The notes beneath the pieces were generated by a model. The model worked only from the letters and a program-made list of their open reading frames with translations. It made no database searches and was not told where the DNA came from. A program made the position numbers and the translations under genes. Shown here piece by piece: positions 1 through 12,600 of a stretch of 64,000 nucleotides of DNA. The stretch is from Hippasteria phrygiana (taxonomy: Eukaryota; Echinodermata; Asteroidea; Valvatida; Goniasteridae). Every line of letters begins with the position of its first letter. The stretch's first letter is position 1. The stretch spans positions 88,295-152,294 of the forward strand of contig JAZGUH010000766.1 of the NCBI GenBank assembly GCA_037893225.1, given 5' to 3'.

Positions 1-176
1 ACACTTGTCAATACTGGCATGGGTATGCACTATGACACTTTCTCAGCAATTTCTTATCTGGCAACCTCAGTTTGATTTTTCATGGTTAGCACAAAGTCAT
101 TGGTCTGTAGTTGAAATCACCCCTCGTATCATGCAGAAAAGATCACACATTTCACAATAAAAATTCAGATACTGAC

Positions 177-3100
177 CTTCGCAATGCCATTGACCTGGGC
201 CTGGAATGCTTCTGGGACGAAACCCAAGGATGTTATCTGGAACAGTAGATGTTCCAGGAAGCCAGCAACTCCAGAGTGAGAGTGTGTCCCACTGATGGCA
301 ACATTCTCGATAGAGTACAGGTCCTTGTACTTTGCTTGAAGAAGTTTTAAAACCTGGGGGATGTAATCATGATATAATCAGTTTCCTCATCAGCATAATG
401 AATCAGGAAGTGAGGTGATGAATATGGTAACTAATGGGCCTTCCAAGCATGTTTGTATAGGTTGAAATATTACTGTAGTTGACACCCTTACAAAGCCCCA
501 TGAGTGGCCTGTATACTTGCTGCGCTGTATCTTTAGCCACACATACAACTGCAAAAGCTGTGCATTATAATTTAATTCAGATACAGAGCAGTTTCAGTTC
601 GTTTGTGCCTTTTGAGTGTGTTTTGTGGTATCTCAACGCCCTTTAACTGTGGTTAGATGTGTCTACACAGCACGTTATCCTGCCATAGATTATTTTACTC
701 AGAAAGATTTTACTTTAATACTCCACAAAAATCAGTCAGGAACAGCAAATCTTGGAAAATAACTATCCATCTGTGTTCAGAATTGTATAAACACTTGGCA
801 CAACCTTTAAATTTAAGAATTCTGTTGGGAATTTTTTTGTGAAATATAGGGGAAGAAAGTTGGTGTTTTCTGTGTTAGATGTTCTTGGCACAGTGTATGG
901 GTCACTCAAAGTGTTCACATACATGTTGATTTCTGCCTCATTTTTTTTTACAGATTTTGCTGACATAAATCTTGAAATAACAGGTTGTGCCACATGTTTA
1001 GAGAGTTGTTATCAAGGAGGGTTGGTTATTTTGTAAGATTTTGCTGTTCTTGATCCATTTCGGTGGGGGTATTCAAGTAAAATCTTTCCCTTTTTATTAC
1101 AAAACTATCTTGGACTCGGTTCCCCCTATTTTTTTCAATTCAAAGATGATTTTGTTTTATATACCTAGTTTTTAATAACTAATATATTTCCACCTCAGAT
1201 TGTGAAGACCTTTAAAGCTAGCATCAGTAAATTAGGATTTCAATATTTACTATTCACCATCATTTCATAGCTTTATTTCTTATCAGGCTTACTGTAGTGA
1301 GAGAACACATACAACGCAATGAAACAATATGCAAAACAAGCCACTGGTAAAAACAAAACAAAACCATACAAAAACTAAATACAGATATTTCACTTTTTTT
1401 TTACTAACCTCGAGTGTGACTAGCTGATCTTGCATGCCAGCATCAATGCTAACAAAGACAGCTCTGTTATTTGGTTTACTGATGTCTGCGATGATGAATG
1501 CTCGGCTGAACTGACGAAGGTGAATACCACCAGTTACCTGGGAAGGGTTGGCATATCCCATCTGAAAGAAAAACAAGTTGTACAGTAATATTAACAGCCC
1601 CTATAATGTCGGGTTTTGTTCCATGCATATCAAATCATGATGGAATGTACTTTTTTTCAAGATAGTCGACCAATACAAGGTTAAAAGCCACTCTAGGTAA
1701 AGAGCTACAAACAGAGTTGGTTGGCTTGGCCACATTTTGGGGAAAGATTTTACTTTAATACCCCAACCAAAATTGGTAAGGAACAGCAAATCTTGGAAAA
1801 TAACCATCCATTTGTGTTCAGAATTGCATAAACACTTGGCACAACCTTTAAATTTGAGAATTTAGTTGGGAATTTTTAGTGCAATATAGGGGAAGAAAGT
1901 TTGTGTTTTCTGTGATAGATGTTTTTGGCACCATGTACATGTATAGTCACTCAAAGTGTTCACATACATGTTGATTTCTGCCTCATTTTTTCCAGATTTT
2001 GCTGCCATAAATCTTGAAATAACAGCTTGTGCCGCATGTTTAGACAGCTGTTATCAAAGAGGGTTGGTTATTTTCCAAGATTTTGCTGTTCTTGACTGAT
2101 TTTGGTGGGGGTATTAAAGTAAAATATTTCCCTTTTGGGTTGACAATCCTTCTACTCTATGGTTGGGCCAATCTAAATAGAGGATAATTCTTCAACAGCA
2201 GCCTGATAAACCATTCCAATTTTCAGACCTATAGATCCAGGAAAAGTAACTTCCACCATTGGTGAGACCAACTCACCTCCCCTTTATTCCATATCCAATA
2301 ACAGTTGCAATAATCATAAACCTACGTCCAAAAAGGGAGACCTTATGATTATAAACAATTCTATTCATATCTCTTGTATATCCAACAAGTAATGGAACCC
2401 TGCACGGCACCATTTCTAACATCCTAGAACCCACACAATGCTGTCAATCATGTCTATTGTCTAAGATACTCTAATTTTGTTTTGCAAATCTCAGTCAGGT
2501 TGAATATAATTTTGAGGCATTATTTAATGAAAGACTCCATTATTTACTGGATACACAAGACAAAATGTTTCACTCACCGCGTCCAACTTTTTGCACAAAG
2601 GAATGCATTAGACATTTGTTCCAGACTTTGATTGAACATGCAAACCACACATACCACACAAACAATAAAACTAAAAGTTAGAGCATAAATCATAAAATGA
2701 TTTTTATTCACCCTGCCACACCTAAGGGGGCAAACTTTAAAGGCATGAATACAGTATCCCCACGCCTATTGGGAGTCTTGCACATTTTAAAGCAATGTTT
2801 TTCAACCCCAAAGTCATTTAAAAAAAATACATTAGGTGTAGGTATAAGCCAGTTCGGTATTTCAACTGCGCATGTGCACAATGACATTTTATCCCGAATG
2901 ACCCAAATGTCAGTGACCTAATGCGCATGTGAACGCAAAAGGTGTTCGCACAATGCGCACGTGTTAAATTCAATCAGAATGGGCGTTCGCGTAACATGGC
3001 GTGACATTACGTCTGCAATTTTATCCCAAATAACCTTTGACCTTTGCTGAGTTTGAGATACCGAACTGGCTTATTTACACTACAGCGATTATAAATATGC

Positions 3101-3412
3101 CATGAATGAAAAAAATGGAGACAGGAATAATACATTCTACAAGATGATCTATACTCTATTAAAACTTGTCGATAGAGTATAGTACTAGTCCACAGTGTGT
3201 GACTGTGAATATACCATATTGACTTCAGCTGCTGGTCCTGTGATATCGGCTATGCCCACGCCTATCTTGTAGTTTGCACTGGCGGCACCCGCTACTCGTA
3301 CTACTTCATCTTTCAAGATTTTCGACCACTTCAGATTCTCCCGCATGCTCGGGATGGCTTGTACGGTTACACAGAATAATACAAGAGCCCACAGCATACT
3401 TGGGCCTGCCAT
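177..3412 (-). CDS. ASAH2: Neutral ceramidase (ASAH2 family), N-terminal three coding exons, partial
   Basis: Neutral ceramidase hydrolyses ceramide to sphingosine and a fatty acid, and is secreted or anchored at the cell surface. Three minus-strand exons join in frame: 3412-3215 (66 codons), 1561-1409 (51 codons) and 353-177 (59 codons), all phase 0 with GT-AG borders. The gene continues left of the window. The chosen start gives a hydrophobic signal peptide (MAGPSMLWALVLFCVTVQA). An in-frame ATG at 3484 would put 24 extra residues in front of it. Family motifs seen: IGVGIADITGPAAEVNMMGY at the start of the mature domain, QFSRAFIIAD, VFVSIDAGM, and the zinc-site region ISGTHSHSG. Oddity: the residue after HSG is Val, where the family usually has Pro. 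The introns carry two copies of a TIR element (701-1090 and 1740-2132). Recognition is confident; the gene name is by family, so a paralogue is possible. Confidence 0.9.
701..1090. mobile_element. TIR element, copy 1 (GGAAAGATTTTACTTTAATA family)
   Basis: About 390 bp whose left end (GAAAGATTTTACTTTAATAC) is the reverse complement of its right end (GGGGTATTCAAGTAAAATCTTTCCC region). It shares most of its length with 1740-2132. No coding capacity, so a non-autonomous DNA transposon in a ceramidase intron. Confidence 0.75.
1740..2132. mobile_element. TIR element, copy 2 (GGAAAGATTTTACTTTAATA family)
   Basis: Second copy of the element at 701-1090, in the same orientation and about 90 percent alike by eye. 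The inverted ends are about 33 bp. TTTTGG flanks both sides and may be the target duplication. Confidence 0.75.
2845..3073. mobile_element. AAGCCAGTTCGGTAT MITE, copy 1
   Basis: Ends are inverted repeats TAAGCCAGTTCGGTAT and ATACCGAACTGGCTTA. Inside are the near-palindromic GCGCATGTGCACAATGACATT and a TTTATCCCGAAT motif repeated near both ends. The ends suggest TA duplication (Tc1/mariner-like), but that is inference. Confidence 0.85.
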
Positions 3413-4910
3413 CTTGTAAGTACTTAGGAAGATTGTCAATGAAAACCTGTGATTTCGGCCAGCTAGCCGGAGAAGAGACACCAACTTGCTATGCTAGGAC
3501 ATATATATGCAGGAAAAAAATATACATCAGGTGACTGCGCGAGGGCTAGCTGGCCTCATCGATCACGTGAGTCGACTCGATCTTCTCGCAGTTGACAGGG
3601 CGCCCTCAATAATTGGATGTCACAAAAGGAAACTTAACTAGGGACTGAGTTGAAGTCTAATTTGACACAAGGGCCGGTACCCTGACTTCATACAGTATTA
3701 ATTATTAGTGCATGCTGTATGGGAACTGGATCTGAAAGTTCTTGATCCATATGAAGTCGACGATACGTGTACACGTAGCGCAAAGTTGATCATCAGTCTC
3801 TGCCCTCTCTTCGGTACTTGGAAATTTGGGCGTTGAAAACTTATGAAGAATCTTTTGTGTAAAGACTTTTAATGCTTAAATTTGCTTGTTGGACTTTCGA
3901 AATATCGATAAACAGGTAAGAATCGTGTCAAATTTACAAGTGCCATATCATGATGCCGCCTTGCCATGCTTGCCGGGCAGTGGTGCTGTGAACACGCAAA
4001 CCCGCACTGTCACTGATCATCACTGATTCGCAAAATACCAACTGCAAAATGCGTAAGAAAATCGCATTTGCTACGACAACAAACTGTTCAAAATTGCAAA
4101 AAATGATGTCATTAGAATTGAGAAAAGTATACTTTAGCATGTTTAGGTCGATAAAGTCATTTTTTTAATGATAAAAAAACCCTTGACTCGAATTGGACCA
4201 TCCATGGGCATGGCATGATTGGACCAAATCTAAAGACTGACATGACTGAGGGGCCCGAAACTAGTACAAAATAGACCTTAACGTAATTACCACCTGGCTG
4301 AGTCTGCACAATGGTCACAAGGGATTGTGGGAAGGAAAAAGGGGCAAACATTGCACGAAGTACAAGTAAGTCACACCAACATTGGGCGGTCCTTTCCATG
4401 ATCAGGTGGACAAATTTTATTTAATGAACAACTTTTCTCCTTATATTTAGTCAGGAAATACAACTAGGCTAACATTTATAAGTAGAAAACACATCATGCC
4501 CTTGGCTTTGTAATTACAGTCGCAGACCATTCTGCTGTGTTTCGTGACCCTACTGGGCGTTTTTAGTTAATATATGCAGGAGTAGTATTCATCAGTATGT
4601 TTTCGTGAACCGCCATTTTGTAGCTGAGCAACAGCAAACTGCGTATGCGTAATAGCGATTTCACGCGTCGTAACCTCGCGAGAATCGCATCGATACATTT
4701 CACACGACCAATCTCGGTGATCGTCGCACGGATGTCGCATCGATGCGAACTTTTGGAGGAGGTCTCAATCCCCGTCACGAACCGCACGCGACCCGCGCGA
4801 TTTGGTGACAGGGATACACTTTCACACGGCACTGAATCCGTGCGTTGGTGACATCGATGCGATTTCATCGCACGGGACCCGTGTATCCAGCGCTCGTGTG
4901 AAATGGGCTA

Positions 4911-5240
4911 TATATAGCGCTTTTAGCAAAATCAAAACGCTTTACAAATATTATTACCCCTGGTCATCGCCATCGGGCCCATTAATCATTCCTGAAACCT
5001 TCTCAGCTCCCTGGGGAGTATATAGCCCCCGCTGCAAGTTTAAAAGCACACATGGGCTAATCAAACACATAACCATCACTGCCCTCACAGGTACCCATTT
5101 ACTCCTGGGTGGAGAGAAGCAGCTTGTGACAAAGTGCCTTGCTCAAGGACACAAGCACCATGACCCCAGCTGGTCTCGAACCCACAATCTGTAGTATCAC
5201 CGAGATCTTGAGTTCAATACACTAAACCACGAGGCCGCAG
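4911..5240 (-). mobile_element. tRNA-derived SINE, copy 1
   Basis: Read on the minus strand it starts with a tRNA-like head: A-box-like GTGGTTTAGTG and B box GGTTCGAGACC. A body with CTTGAGCAAGGCACTTTGTC and CTCCACCCAGGAGTAAATGG follows, then a tail ending AAAGCGCTATATA. The layout resembles the broadly distributed metazoan SINEs with a conserved central domain. The family name is not assigned. Confidence 0.75.
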
Positions 5241-5389
5241 TGCTCCAATAAAAATGGAAATGGTCAGGTTGACATGTGTTTTTCCCCCTTGTCTTCCACC
5301 TACAATATACAATGTACATGTATGGGGGTTACGGATCAATTCCTGCACAGTGTACTGCATGTATTTGCATAAGATTTGCAGTCCCTACA

Positions 5390-5641
5390 TGGGGCAAATT
5401 TTAACGGAGTCTGCTTAGCACAGAAATTTGCTTAGCATGAAAAATCTTCCTAAGTGGTAAACACAGGATTACCAACCAAATGTTGATGTGATGAAGTGTA
5501 TCGCTTGTTGCTGTCATTTAGCTGTTGTTTGTTTTGCATGAAAATCCCATGGCCTTTTGGCTGGTAACCTGTTTGAACTAAATACGACTTTTTGGTGCTA
5601 AGGAAATGTTTGTGCTTAGCAGCTCTGTGAAATTGGCCCCT
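5390..5641. mobile_element. TGCTTAGCA repeat, copy 1
   Basis: Repeat rich in TGCTTAGCA/TGCTAAGCA with imperfect inverted ends (GGGGCAAATTTTAACGGAG and CTCTGTGAAATTGGCCCC). The body is shared with 35095-35322. Confidence 0.6.
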
Positions 5642-5666
5642 GATGGCAATTGGGTTTTCCCTATAG

Positions 5667-5766
5667 ACTAATAGACTGGTCCATTAAGCCCCGCCCCTTG
5701 GACCCATTGTTGGGCTGTGATTGGTCAGGACCTCAATGGGAAGAACTTAATGGATCGGTCTATTGT
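5667..5766. repeat. Short inverted-repeat element
   Basis: About 100 bp with inverted arms AATAGACTGGTCCATTAAG and CTTAATGGATCGGTCTATT. No other copy was noticed. Confidence 0.55.
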
Positions 5767-5944
5767 TCTCTGGGGTTACATTTACATTATCTTCTTACTT
5801 TTACATGTTCATGTAAAACTGAAATTGTTACCTGTGTCTTCACTCGGTTCAAAATTTAAATCAACAAAATTAGCTGGCCAAACATTTCATACTTTAAGCA
5901 AGTTCTTTCTCAAAGGACTTTTTTGCCTTCGAGAAAGAACTTGC

Positions 5945-6134
5945 TTAACCCCTTGCGTACGGTTGACCCAAATATGTGCAGATTGAAAATTGCCACGTGG
6001 CCGGTTGACGTCTATACACGGCAATTTGCTTGGCTGCACAAGCCTCTTGTTTCCGTTTCGCTTGGCTGCATAACGCGGCCTGGCGCCCCGACGCCCCCAT
6101 GAAATACCCGGTATGCCAGGGTTCAAGGGGTTAA
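5945..6134. mobile_element. TTAA-flanked piggyBac-like MITE, copy 1
   Basis: TTAA then CCCCTTGCGTACGG at the left; CAAGGGG then TTAA at the right. No coding capacity. TTAA duplication with CCC ends is the piggyBac pattern. Family assignment is by ends only. Confidence 0.85.
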
Positions 6135-6250
6135 GTTTGAAATGTTAGGCCAGCTAATTTGGTTGATTTGCATATTTCAGGTCAATCCATGTCAGTAAGT
6201 AGTTTGCAGTACTTTAATTAATTTTCACAGTTCAAAATTTAGACATCAGG

Positions 6251-6282
<32 letters not shown>
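6251..6282. repeat. (ATT)n microsatellite
   Basis: About ten perfect ATT repeats. It could be the orphan tail of a lost SINE. Confidence 0.9.
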
Positions 6283-6642
6283 CACTTTTTTAGACACAGT
6301 AGCCCATTCAACATAGTGCTGCTTTTCAAGGGGCCGTTGCAGTTGCAGTTGCAGTTGCACCAATCAGGCTGCCTACGATAAATTAGAAATAAATATGCAT
6401 AATGTTATGTAAATGAAGGTCAAAATTGCTGGCTTGGTTGGCAGGTATCCCTGCAAATACAAATATTGTTGGGCTGATTGGAAGTGTTGTCTAACCTGTT
6501 TGACTGTACAGAGTCTCAGTCAAAAAGTTGTTTTCATTTGAGTTCAACTTCTGGGTATTCTATGAAGTATTAGCCTTCTTTTATGTTGTGTATTGTAACA
6601 TTGTTGTGTATGTCCCTTTCAGATTTAAGATCTTCCACCAGG

Positions 6643-9600
6643 ATGTGGAGTTTAATGTTGCTTAGTCTGCTGGGCCTGATGGCAACGTGTCAGGCTGAGG
6701 TATTTACATCTCTCGTTGATCTGGAACATGTCATCTACACAGAGAACAGCATGCTGGATGCACTGAGGGAGTATGTTAACCAGGAAGAACTGAAAATACA
6801 GAATGTTAAAAAGTAAGTACCTGAATGAAAGTGTGTGATCTAAGATTAATGAAATAAATTTATGCAAGATTATTTAAGAAATACATGTACATGTACATGT
6901 ATCACCAGCTCACTGGTCTAGTTTGGTTTTGGAATCTGTTAGACCAATGTCTTAACCCTAACCCCTTGGGTAACTTTACGAGAAAGTATCCTGAATCCGC
7001 CGAAATCCACCTATTTTGTCATGCACAAAAAGTTGTTTTTGGTGACTGCTCAATATGGAGGTATCCTGAATCCATCAAAATCCTGCAGTTTCGCAGTTCC
7101 GCTAGGCTTATATTCCTCAATCCATCAAAATCTCTCAGTTTTCAATATGAAGGTATCCTGAATCCGCCAAAATCCTCCAAAACAGTGGTATGGATTTTGA
7201 TGGATTCAGGTAGGTTAGGGTAAATAATTAAAGCTGTAACTTTCTGAATTGAATTTTCTCATTGTCATAGTAGAGCCAGTTTTTATTGATGAATTTGTTG
7301 TCTCTACTCCCATTGAGTACGGACGTGTGTAAATTAAGTTGTGAATATTTAACTTGTCATATCTCATGTTATTTATGATGTCAACTTTGATTTGGAACAT
7401 TCCAATTAGATTGAGTTTTTAGTCTGAGTAGTTGAAAATGTGTATGTGAATTGTTTCATTTATGGCATGCGAAAGACTTGTCTGCAGTGCACTAATTAAT
7501 TGAAAAGTTTTATGTCTGAAGTACATGTAGTTGTACTGTAAGCTTCTTGTCACTGTGATGTGATGGGACTTTGTACACATGTACATGTACATGTACATGT
7601 ACTGTATTTGATTTGATAACAAGATGACAGTGTGATATACAACTTATGTATTAGATGGCATGTGCACATTGCTGTTTTTTTTAGTTTTTTTTTACAAACT
7701 TGACATTTACAGCATCAATTTTCATCAAATTTTGTTCACCTGCTTTTCCAGCTAGGTTTCTCCAGTTAAGGCGTTTGAGCATGAAACTCAACTTTCCGCC
7801 TGCTTGTACCTAGATGTAGAACAAAAAGCTACGCCAATATCTTTTTCCCTCGTTCTGTATCTCTATGGAATTCTTTGCCTGGTGCATGTTTCCTTTCATC
7901 TTACGATCTTTCCTTTTTCAACTGGAATTTTAATTTTTTACTCTTGTATAATCTTTATTTTCTTTTTGTAGCTTCATACCTCGAGTGGCTTTTAGCCTTA
8001 TTTGTGGCAAACTTGTATACAAAAGTTCATCTTAGTACATTTAAAATGCAAGCACAATTGCACAATTGCACAATTGCACATTTACATTGTATCCTTTTCA
8101 TCATTTCGTCCTACAATGTACATATGTATAACATGAGCAGTAATATAATTTGTAGCCAAGATTTGATTTCCACCCCTGAAATTCCTTCCTATATGTATGT
8201 AATTGGACATCTCCAGCACAGAAAAATTCTCCTAATTTAATTATAGTCCATTTGGGCTGAAAAAGTAAAATATGCCAGGGCATTCCCTGATGGAGGATCA
8301 GGGTCAATGAAATTGTTCTGCTGTGAAGTAACCAACAGTGTAGTGTGGATGTTCATGCTGTGTATTTATAAGGCCATGTCACACAAGGCAATCGGTTCCA
8401 AGCAATCTCAAAGAAGAAAAACATAAACATTTCAATTTTGAGTGCTACCCAAGCATTCCTTTATATAGCCTGCGGTGCGGTTACTTTTTTAAGTTGATTT
8501 GATTTGATTTGACCAAAAAAAACTATAAAAAAAACCGACACAAAAAAACCCCCACAACAATCATTGTCGATGATAACACAAAAAAGTCAAAAACTTATTT
8601 CCATTGTGGTCCGTGTAATGCGTAGAGACACAAAAGAAATCACAAGAAGAATTAGTCAATAAACCAAAACATGAAAACAGTTCAGAAACACAAGAGGCCA
8701 AACCAGTGAACATCTTTTGGGACTGGTTAATATTTTTGCCTCCAAGTTGCTGTTAAAATGTGTACAAATGCCTCCTGTGACAAGGCTTTTATAGGCAGGT
8801 GTACAAATGTTGATGGAATTTAGACACTGTACATGTTGTACAGACTTGATTGTACAGTATACATGTACATTGTACATGTACATTGTACATGTACATGTGT
8901 GTAGGTCTGCATGTAGCCTTCATGTACTGTATACACATGTACATGTACTTGCTGCAGTGCAAGGTATTGGATACCCAGACAACATGCACTGGTGTACACG
9001 TGGCAGGGGTATCCAGTGGTTAGCCAGGGTCTGCCGGGGGTCCCAACCCATCAACAATATAGCACGTACACCCGGAGACATCTGGCACTACACTTGCAAA
9101 CTTCCTGTGTCTAGTGGTCAGGTCCCTGCTTCAGGTTCTGGGAACTCACACAGCCTGACCTTTCATTATTATTGTCAGACACATTTTCACACCAGTAGGT
9201 TACATCATGGAGGTATTAAAAAGGACATACATGTAGAGGTCTGAAAAAGAGTAGGGTAGATCCAATTTCTACAACAAAATGGATCCCATTCCCAAACATG
9301 TTTTCTGCATTTCACATGTCATTTTATCATTGAACACTTCCAATGTAAAGCATGTATATATTTTGTATGCGGATTTATTTGAGAATGATTCCTCAGATGT
9401 CCATCAGAAAAAAATAGTGTTCAACCATGGTTCAACTAAAGTGAAAGTGCCAATTTAAACTACAAAATGGATACATTTTCAAAAACAGATCCATTAACTT
9501 TTCTTTTAATTTCTCAGGGAAAGTAAAAGCATAGAGCAAGGAGGCTCTATGGTAAAAGTAATAACTTGTTTGTGAATGCAGACACTTAGCCTTTAGCATA

Positions 9601-12600
9601 AATGTAGGCAATATGATTTTACAGCTTTTTAATGTTCTGCTTACAGCTTTTTAATGTTTTATACATGTACATGTAGCCTACAAACTGTATAGGAAAACAT
9701 GTGTGGCAATACATGTGAAAAGCAAACATATCATGCTATTCAAACAAGTCAACACATGGTTGGTCTACACACTAGGCCCAAAAAACAACTTCTGCTTCTG
9801 GTTACCCTACCTACCTTATTTTAATGGCAACAACCCTAATTTTTTTTTTTTTTTGGGGGGGGAAGAAAAATACCCCAAAAAAACCTGTAAATACTACATT
9901 TAAACATTGACTACACGTTGACATCTACATATGCTTTAAAAAAATTGCCAAAAAAGAAATCCCTACCTATATACCTACGTGTACCTACCTACCTACTGTA
10001 CCTACCTACATGTACCTACCTACATGTACCTACCTACATGTACCTACGTGTACCTACCTACCTACTGTACCTACCTACATGTATCTACCTACATGTACCT
10101 ACGTGTACCTACCTACCTACTGTACCTACCTACTGTACCTACCTACATGTACCTACGTGTACCTACCTACATGTACCTACGTGTACCTACCTACCTACTG
10201 TACCTACCTACATGTACCTACGTGTACCTACCTACCTACTGTACCTACCTACATGTATCTACGTGTACCTACCTACCTACTGTACCTACCTACATGTATC
10301 TACCTACCGGACCCTATTTTCAAATCCCACGTAATCAGAAGCAGAAATTTTTTTTTTTGGGGGGGGGGGGCTTATGTACTAACACATTTGCATGTACATA
10401 CATGTGTACATGTACAAAATTTCACTTTGAAGATACAAAACCCAGAAAGACAAATATCATTAAAACCTTTCTGAACTTAGTATAGTTTATAAGGCACTTT
10501 ATACACTGATTTGTTTTTCATTTGTGTTACGTTGTCCTTGATGGGGGGGGGGGGGGGGGGGTGTTTACCTGCAAGGAGTAAAAACACTTATCAAAACCAC
10601 ATTGTGCCAAAATTGTCAAGGCCAACCACAGCATTACTTTCTGTATGTGCAGTGAAACATGAACAAGATTAATGCACAAGTGAAACATTTTTTCTTCCCC
10701 CCCCCCCCAGATTGATGGAGAAGTTGCAGAGGGCCAACACACAGGCCATACAAGACCCGGAGCACTACCTGTCCCATCCCATCAATGGCCTACTCCTGGT
10801 CAAGAGATTCCTATGGGAATGGTCGGAGGTGGAGAATATCATCCGGTTAGATGTCCCCAAAACAAGTATGCTTCTGTCTTAGAATCACAATCATTTCATG
10901 TGTAGAGTAAACAGACAATTGATGAGCAGGATTTGAACCTGTGACCTCTGGAACGCCGTACCAGTGCTCTACCAACTGAACTGCCTTGCCCACTTTGTTA
11001 CTTGCTTTATTCGGGATCATTTAAGTTTATAAATCCTGTTCACACTGTACAAGATCTTTGAAAGACGGGGCTGTGCTGGCACACAAATGTTAAAAGTGAA
11101 CTATGGGACAGTGCACTGCTACCAGGCTTGTAATTGAGTCATCACAAGTCACTTCACAATTCTGGTCTCAAGCCATGTAACAAGCTATTCAAACATACTA
11201 TATAACAAAAGCATTCCTTGTAGCTTGTAAGCCGACTTGTGATTGACTGACTTGTGATCTGCCTTTTGATCTGACTTGTGATTGACTCGATTACAACTCT
11301 GATTGCTACAAACTACTTGCCAACTGGAATGACATGAAATATTTGACTAAATTCTGCAAAATTAGTCTGAATGACATTTTTTGACTTCGTATTTTTGTGC
11401 ATGCATTAGGATATTCCGCTCTCTATAATGACATTTTGATGAATATAGACATTGCAGGTGGAAACATGGACAGTTTCTATTGATTTTCAATTTGTAGGCT
11501 TTGTTTAAGCCATTCTGTCTGGCTGTAATGGGGTGCTGGTATGCCAATATGGGCTTCTGCAGCCAAGCATAATGCACACACAACAGGCAAACAATAAATT
11601 GAATATGCACATGAATTTGCATATAGACGACAATGGATCAGGAGGTCTTTTTCAAACTGCGACTACTGTATGGCTGTCGTCTGTATTCACTGGGTTAATG
11701 GCCTGTAACTCAAAAGTAAATCTGGTGACTTTGGTCATGTTGTTTGGCTAGGTCGTAAATGATAAATGTTAGGAAGGTGCGACATTTTTATCCTAGTTGT
11801 ATGTTTTTCAAAGGCTGAAGACTATATTTTATTTTTACACATGGAAACTTACTTTTAGTTTTCATATACATTGTATTCAGATTACCTGGTCAATATCTCC
11901 CAATACCGTGACTACTTCCCTGCCAATGAGGACCTGAAGGGTGCAGGAGCAGCCCTGTTACGTCTCCAGGACACCTACAAACTAGACACCAAGTCCATCG
12001 CTGATGGGAACATCGAGGGAACATGGAAGTCACCTCCTCTGACTGGTATGTATTTGTTCACAGTAAATGTCTATAGAAATCTGAAATTATTTATGATTAG
12101 TTTGATTGTGGGTAAGGCAGGTTGGTGCAGTACTGCTTCGTCACATTTGTGACCCGCTCTGCAAAAAGGGCACATAAGTCGCTGTATGCTTTTACGAGTT
12201 ATGGGCCGTTCAATGTAAAGAGGGTGAAAAATTCTTCAAACAAGTGATTTTGAAGGGAGGGAATTTTTTGCATCTTTGATACCTATATTATTCTATTTTA
12301 TAACAAAAATCTTTGATTTCAGTGAATAAAGTTCGAAAAAGAATGTGTTTTTGTCGAGTGCTTCCATCTATTGCTTAGCTTTTTTTTTTTTAAATGGCTT
12401 GTCTCTCCTTAAGTCATTTCAAGAAATTCCTGAAAACAAACATGCAAATTTCCAAATATCTCGTGATTGCAAAATGCTAGAGACCTCAGACATATACCAT
12501 ATGAAAGCTTATAAAATGGCCTTTCCAGCTATATATAAAACACTATTTTCAAATTTTGCAACATAAGTGCCCTTTTTGCAGAGCGGGTCACATTTCACCT

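Larger units (their letters stand above)
3413..6642. other. Intergenic region between divergent ceramidase and P4HA genes
   Basis: Probably holds both promoters and the P4HA 5' UTR exon, which ends before the acceptor at 6622. No other gene was recognised. A CCGCCATTTTG YY1-like motif at 4610-4620 is one possible start-site marker. The stretch 4640-4905 is CpG-dense with repeated TCGCATCGATG and TTTCACACG motifs and may be a mobile element. The rest is SINE, MITE and foldback sequence listed separately. Confidence 0.5.

Noticed and set aside
5058..5194. Coding-looking frame over 4802-5194
   Set aside because: It is a reading of the tRNA-derived SINE; the same DNA recurs at 33250-33577.
8807..9244. 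145-codon forward open frame
   Set aside because: Begins in ACATGTAC simple repeat; the rest shows no domain or splice context. It lies in P4HA intron 1.
9918..10485. Three overlapping forward open frames of 138-168 codons
   Set aside because: They are translations of the CCTACCTACATGTA minisatellite in three frames (YLPTCTYV repeats); no protein-like composition or splice support.
10915..10995. Functional tRNA gene (minus strand)
   Set aside because: Weak arms and a mutated B box; matches the SINE family.
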